Source of the DNA: Phycisphaerales bacterium
GTDB taxonomy: Bacteria; Planctomycetota; Phycisphaerae; Phycisphaerales; SM1A02
Reading direction: 5' to 3'
Length of the DNA stretch: 64,000 nucleotides
Assembly: GCA_022446965.1 (NCBI GenBank)
Contig: JAKVBV010000004.1
Span: forward strand, 1-64,000
Part shown: piece after piece, positions 60,368-64,000 of the stretch
Position numbering within the stretch: the stretch's first letter is position 1
How the letters are laid out: the number at the start of each line of letters is the position of its first letter
Notes under the pieces: model-generated
What the model was told of the DNA's origin: nothing
Databases searched by the model: none
What the model saw: only the letters and a program-made list of their open reading frames with translations
Program-made: the position numbers and the translations under genes

Positions 60368-61509
60368 CCGGCCCTCGCATCCGCGAACACCCTGAAGACT
60401 TCATCGTCGACGAGATCGCCACCGTTGAACCCGTGGACGATGGTGATCACCTGCTGCTGCAGGTGGAAGCGACCGATCTTGACCATCACTCTATGGTGCA
60501 GCGGCTGGCCAGAGCGCACGGTGTGGACGGCCGAGCTGTGGGGTGGGGCGGCATGAAGGACAAGCGGGCCATCACGCGGCAGTGGGTCACGGTCAAGACC
60601 GATCGCGACGCCGCCATGATCGACGACAGCGATCTGAAGGTGCGCGAAGCGATGCGATGTCGACGGCGGCGTCGGCCTGGCGCCCTGTTGGGCAATCGCT
60701 TCGAGATCACCGTGCGTGGCGTGGAGCCCACGCTGTTGCTGCAGGTCATGCCCAAACTCGAGTCGATTGCCCACAAGGGTCTGCCCAATCGGTTCGGCCC
60801 CCAGCGATTCGGACATCGAGGGGTGAATCCGCTGTTGGGTCGGGCGATGCTCGCCGGAGACCACGAACAGTTGTTGCGCATCTGGCTTGGGCAGGAGGGC
60901 CCGCCGTTTGACGACCGCGAACTCGACCGGCGGCAGTGCTTCGATCAAGGCCGCTTTGAGGAGGCGTTGCAAGGCTGGCCGCCATCGTGGCACGCGGAGC
61001 GGCTGGCGTTGTCTGCCATGCATGCCACCGGGCAGGCATCGCGCGCCGTTGCGAAGGTGCCTGGTCGAATTCGCAAACTGTGGGTGGATGCACTGCAGTC
61101 GATGTGCTTCAACGCGGTCCTCGACCATCGTGAAGCCAATGGCATGCTCTTCGACATCGGTGAAGACGACGTCGTATCCGTGTTCACTCGCTTTCACGAT
61201 GAAGTTGGCGACGACGAAGGCCCTGATCGAACGGCAACCGGCCCGATGTTCGGCAGACGGATGCGATCACCCGGGCCATCCGTCGCCGCGCTTGAACACA
61301 CGGTGCTCGAAGCACAAGGGCTGACGGCGGAGCAGTTCAATGAAGGCCGCGCGGCGCCCGGCGGGGCGCGGCGTCCGTTGATGGTACCGGTGCTTCGAGC
61401 CTCGGCAGAGTCTGGGGTGGATGACCGCGGCGGGTTCGTGAAGGTGCGATTCAGCTTGCCACGGGGTGCCTACGCGACCACGGTGCTCGCCGCGTTGGGG
61501 TTGGGCTGA
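60364..61509 (+). CDS. truD: tRNA pseudouridine(13) synthase TruD
   Basis: TruD makes pseudouridine 13 in tRNA. The 381-residue protein starts at GTG 60364 and has the catalytic Asp in GWGGMKDKRAITRQWVTV (Asp66), GNRFEITVRG, and GLPNRFGPQRFG. The C-terminal part contains RRPLMVPVLRAS and SLPRGAYATTVLAALGL, typical of the family. The inserted TRUD domain (about 150-290) has the expected size. Its stop and that of the convergent tadA are adjacent. Confidence 0.95.
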   Translation: MTGPRIREHPEDFIVDEIATVEPVDDGDHLLLQVEATDLDHHSMVQRLARAHGVDGRAVGWGGMKDKRAITRQWVTVKTDRDAAMIDDSDLKVREAMRCRRRRRPGALLGNRFEITVRGVEPTLLLQVMPKLESIAHKGLPNRFGPQRFGHRGVNPLLGRAMLAGDHEQLLRIWLGQEGPPFDDRELDRRQCFDQGRFEEALQGWPPSWHAERLALSAMHATGQASRAVAKVPGRIRKLWVDALQSMCFNAVLDHREANGMLFDIGEDDVVSVFTRFHDEVGDDEGPDRTATGPMFGRRMRSPGPSVAALEHTVLEAQGLTAEQFNEGRAAPGGARRPLMVPVLRASAESGVDDRGGFVKVRFSLPRGAYATTVLAALGLG

Positions 61510-61510
61510 T

Positions 61511-61981
61511 TCAGGCCTGCCCGCGACGGGCGAGAAAGAACGCCTGCAGGAGTTCAAGACAGGCTTCCGCCTGAATGCCGCCGGTGACATCCATGCGGTG
61601 ATTGAGGCGTTCGTCGCGGGGGATGTCGTACAGCGTGCCGGCGGCCCCGGCTTTGGGGTCGGTCAGTCCGTACACCAGTCGTCCCATGCGGGCATTGACC
61701 AGTGCACCGGCGCACATCGGGCACGGCTCGAGCGTGACCACCATGGTGCAGTCGTCCAACCGCCAGGTGTTCAATGCCTTGCCCGCTTCACGCAGGGCCA
61801 CGATTTCGGCGTGCCCGGTGGGATCCAGATCACGCTCCCGTCGATTGCCGCCGGTGCCGACAATCTCATCGCCGCGAAAGATGACGGCGCCCACCGGGAT
61901 CTCATCGGCGGCTGCGGCCTCGCGGGCCAGCGCCAGTGCGTGGTCCATCATCACCGTGTCGGGTGGGGTGGGCAGTGGCAC
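61511..61981 (-). CDS. tadA: tRNA-specific adenosine deaminase TadA
   Basis: TadA makes inosine at position 34 of tRNA-Arg(ACG). The 156-residue protein has the zinc and catalytic residues in HAEIVAL (His57, Glu59) and EPCPMCAGAL (Cys87, Cys90), the DEIPVGAVIF strand, and NTWRLDDCTMVVTLEPC. The C-terminal RLNHRMDVTGGI matches TadA rather than guanine deaminase. It is the second gene of a tatC-tadA pair with a 5-bp gap. Confidence 0.93.
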   Translation of the reverse strand: MPLPTPPDTVMMDHALALAREAAAADEIPVGAVIFRGDEIVGTGGNRRERDLDPTGHAEIVALREAGKALNTWRLDDCTMVVTLEPCPMCAGALVNARMGRLVYGLTDPKAGAAGTLYDIPRDERLNHRMDVTGGIQAEACLELLQAFFLARRGQA

Positions 61982-61986
61982 GGTGA

Positions 61987-62964
61987 TCAGGCCTCGGCGT
62001 CGGCGTCGACCGGTCCACGCATCTTGGACGCGGGAATCCAGACGGCCAGCAGAATGCCCAGCTCGTACAGCAGGTACAGCGGGATCAGCATGATCATCAT
62101 GGAGAACACGTCAGCGGGCGTGGCGATCGCGGCCACCATGGCGCACACGAGCAATGCCCACTTGCGACGCTTGCGAAGCGTTTCAACTTTCACCACGCCG
62201 ATCCAATTGAGCAGCAGCACCACCAGTGGCAATTGGAAGGCGAACGCGATGCCCAACGCGAGCGCCAACACGAAGTTCACGTACGAGCTGAGCTGGAACA
62301 CCTGGCTAATCGCGTTCTGTCCCGCCAGCTGCATGCTGAGCACCTGTACGTGTCCGGCTTCGGTGGCCGAGACCGCAACTTCGATCGAGCGGCCGTCATC
62401 GGCGAGCCAGGCTTGGCCGATGGCGGCCAGTTCGGGGCGGCCCACAGGGAACGTGGCGCCCATCACATGCGATGGTTCCATGGTTGCAGGCAGCAACACC
62501 TGTGGCGAATCGATGCCGCTTGCGAACAGCATGAGCATCTGCAGCATCAGCGGCAGCATGACGTAGTACAGCAGCGTGATGCCGGAGACCATCAGGATGA
62601 AGGAGCCCGGCACAAGCAGATGCACGTACCGCCGTTCGTGGGGGTACAGGCCCGGCGCGATGAACTTCCAGCCTTGCCACATGATCCACGGCAGAGAGAT
62701 CACGATTGCTGCCACGATCGAGAGTTTCATCTCCAGCAGCAGAAACTCCGGAGGGCTGAGCACCTGCAATTGCGGAGCCCATCCGCCGGCCAACTGCACT
62801 TTCTGCAACGGTCGAATGATGAGTTCGATCAGCCAATCGGAGATTGCGAAGATCACGACCGCCAGCGGCAGTGGCACGATCAGCGCAGCGATCACACGCT
62901 TGCGGAGATCATCAAGATGATCACCGAGCCCCATGGTGTATTCGCTTGGGTTTTTGGGCAACAT
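61987..62964 (-). CDS. tatC: Twin-arginine translocase subunit TatC with a periplasmic insertion
   Basis: TatC recognises twin-arginine signal peptides and builds the Tat export channel. The 325-residue protein begins with MGLGDHLDDLRKRVI (conserved cytoplasmic start) and has helices at about 24-50, 77-100, 118-148, 228-250 and 270-300. Conserved stretches SPPEFLLLEMK and FIAPGLYPHERR are present. Between helices 3 and 4 lies an extra segment of about 70 residues (148-218), so the protein is longer than the usual 240-260. tatA/tatB are not in this window. Confidence 0.93.
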   Translation of the reverse strand: MLPKNPSEYTMGLGDHLDDLRKRVIAALIVPLPLAVVIFAISDWLIELIIRPLQKVQLAGGWAPQLQVLSPPEFLLLEMKLSIVAAIVISLPWIMWQGWKFIAPGLYPHERRYVHLLVPGSFILMVSGITLLYYVMLPLMLQMLMLFASGIDSPQVLLPATMEPSHVMGATFPVGRPELAAIGQAWLADDGRSIEVAVSATEAGHVQVLSMQLAGQNAISQVFQLSSYVNFVLALALGIAFAFQLPLVVLLLNWIGVVKVETLRKRRKWALLVCAMVAAIATPADVFSMMIMLIPLYLLYELGILLAVWIPASKMRGPVDADAEA

Positions 62965-63013
62965 GCTGACGAGGCATGGTATCCGCCTCTTCTCCGTGGT
63001 ACGCCAGGGGACG

Positions 63014-63019
63014 TACCAT
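63014..63019 (+). promoter_or_regulatory. -10-like hexamer of the DnaJ-like gene
   Basis: TACCAT ends exactly 6 nt before the GTG at 63026, and no Shine-Dalgarno site lies between. Confidence 0.45.
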
Positions 63020-63025
63020 GCACCT

Positions 63026-63922
63026 GTGGACCGTGATCCGTACGACGTTCTGGGTGTCAGTCGCTCCGCTTCAGCCGACGAGTTGAAGGCGGCCTATCGC
63101 GCGCTGGCCCGCGAGCTGCACCCCGATGTGAACGACGATCCTGATGCAGCGCAGAAGTTCACCGAGGTGCAGCAGGCGTGGGATCTGCTGTCCGATCCGG
63201 AAAAGAAGGCCATGTACGACCGCCACGGGCGGGTGGGCTCACCCGCGGGCGGCTTCGGCGGTGGGGCGGGCATCGATCCGGCTCGCTTCTCCGAGATCTT
63301 CGAAGACCTCTTTGGGGGCGGAGGCGGTGGTGGCCACAGCCCATTTGGTGGGCAGCCCAGGTCTCAGCCTCGGCCACAGCAGGGCGCCGACCATCGCAAG
63401 GATCTGCATGTGACCTTCGTCACGGCGGTGCGTGGTGGCACCGAGACCATCAAGCTGGACAACGGTACGAGCATGGATCTGCGGATTCCTGCGGGCATCG
63501 ACGACGGCCGCACACTCCGGGTGCGTGGCAAGGGCGGCCCCGGCGGCAACGGCGGAGCGCCAGGCGATCTGCTCGTGACGGTGCGGGTGGGTGGGCATCC
63601 ACTGTTTCGTCGCGATGGACTGCATCTTCGGCTCGATGTACCTGTGACGCTGGCCGAAGCGATCACGGGCACCGCCGTCGAATTGGATCTGCTCAGCGGT
63701 ACGGTTGTGCTTCGGATTCCTCCGGGGACATCAAGTGGAACGAAACTGCGTGTTGCGGGGCATGGGGTGTCTGCTGCCGACGATCGCAGCGGCGATCTCT
63801 TGGCCACAGTGATGATCGTGGCACCGGCGGAGATCACCGATGCGATGAAACAGGCCGCGGCCCAAATCGATCTGCCCGATCCGCGAGCGGGCATCGACGG
63901 CATGCGGACGGTGTCCGAGTGA
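63026..63922 (+). CDS. DnaJ-family cochaperone without zinc domain (CbpA-like)
   Basis: The 298-residue protein starts at GTG 63026 with the J domain (1-68: DPYDVLGVSRSASADELKAAYRALARELHPDVNDD, HPD at 32-34), a Gly/Phe-rich linker (about 72-115: GGFGGGAGID, FGGGGGGGHSPFGG), and two client-binding DnaJ_C domains (KDLHVTFVTAVRGGTETI, GLHLRLDVPVTLAEAITG, GTVVLRIPPGTSSGTKLRVAGHG). The zinc-finger Cys repeats of classical DnaJ are absent, so it is the CbpA type. queC overlaps its stop. Confidence 0.92.
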   Translation: MDRDPYDVLGVSRSASADELKAAYRALARELHPDVNDDPDAAQKFTEVQQAWDLLSDPEKKAMYDRHGRVGSPAGGFGGGAGIDPARFSEIFEDLFGGGGGGGHSPFGGQPRSQPRPQQGADHRKDLHVTFVTAVRGGTETIKLDNGTSMDLRIPAGIDDGRTLRVRGKGGPGGNGGAPGDLLVTVRVGGHPLFRRDGLHLRLDVPVTLAEAITGTAVELDLLSGTVVLRIPPGTSSGTKLRVAGHGVSAADDRSGDLLATVMIVAPAEITDAMKQAAAQIDLPDPRAGIDGMRTVSE

Positions 63923-64000
63923 AGCGGGCAATCGTGCTTGTGTCGGGTGGTCTCGATTCAGCGACCACGCTGGCGATCGCACGGGACGAGGGCTTCGAGT
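63919..64000 (+). CDS. queC: 7-cyano-7-deazaguanine synthase QueC, 5' part
   Basis: The first 27 codons read KRAIVLVSGGLDSATTLAIA, the ATP-binding PP-loop (SGGLDS) of QueC, which turns 7-carboxy-7-deazaguanine into preQ0 in queuosine synthesis. It starts with GTG 63919, overlapping the stop of the DnaJ-like gene, and leaves the window unfinished. QueC is inferred over other PP-loop ATPases from the short N-terminus and the SATTLAIA sequence. Confidence 0.85.
   Translation, partial: MKRAIVLVSGGLDSATTLAIARDEGFE

Overview
The window is high-GC chromosomal DNA from a Gram-negative-type bacterium, best guess Planctomycetota, class Phycisphaerae. Supporting clues are a secreted protein of the 'GFEADY' type, lipid A genes (lpxI), a Lol-type ABC exporter, an ECF sigma factor paired with a membrane protein that has a prepilin-like end, bacterial topoisomerase VI and an ornithine-lipid type methyltransferase. 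Almost all of the window is housekeeping DNA. There is no phage, insertion sequence, CRISPR array or rRNA operon.

Layout. 1-13.8 kb: an interrupted secreted protein, a FIST protein, an RluA-family pseudouridine synthase, ClpC, a LolD/LolCE-like exporter, NnrE, a glycosyltransferase with SurE, an ExbD/TonB-like pair, and two copies (one decayed) of a small STAS gene. 13.8-20.6 kb: gyrA, an S4-less TlyA-like methyltransferase with lpxI, a LOG-family enzyme, and a DsbD-like reductase. 20.9-30.7 kb: a translation operon nusA-infB-rbfA, then a catalytically doubtful HhH-GPD-like protein with a histone-H1-like Lys/Ala tail, a TPR protein, YebC, acylphosphatase and a glycosyltransferase. 30.7-37.3 kb: tRNA-Val, an SRPBCC protein, a Xer recombinase, tRNA-Lys, and an SNF2 helicase with a partner that has lost its SWIM zinc finger. 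37.3-44 kb: rpsP-trmD-rplS (rimM absent), a site-2-type protease, an ECF sigma factor with its partner, rpmI-rplT, an OlsG/PmtA-like methyltransferase and a threonine-dehydratase-like enzyme. 44-51 kb: prfB with a programmed frameshift, an aminotransferase, rpsO-pnp, a histidine kinase and an ANTAR regulator. 51-64 kb: topoisomerase VI B and A, ndk, a polyferredoxin-TPR protein, PTS IIA, rsmB, metK, a bifunctional-nuclease-fold protein, truD, tadA, tatC, a DnaJ-like protein and the start of queC.

The most striking pattern is regulatory. At least twelve genes that begin a transcription unit have a TANNNT hexamer ending only 6-9 nt before the start codon and no clear Shine-Dalgarno site, as expected for leaderless or nearly leaderless mRNAs. 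Several ribosomal and operon-internal genes instead carry strong Shine-Dalgarno sites. Other notable points are the HhH/histone-tail protein, topoisomerase VI beside ordinary gyrase, the zinc-less SWIM-type partner, the decayed STAS duplicate, and a GGGGTCTGACCCC palindrome that supplies the stop codon of two unrelated genes.
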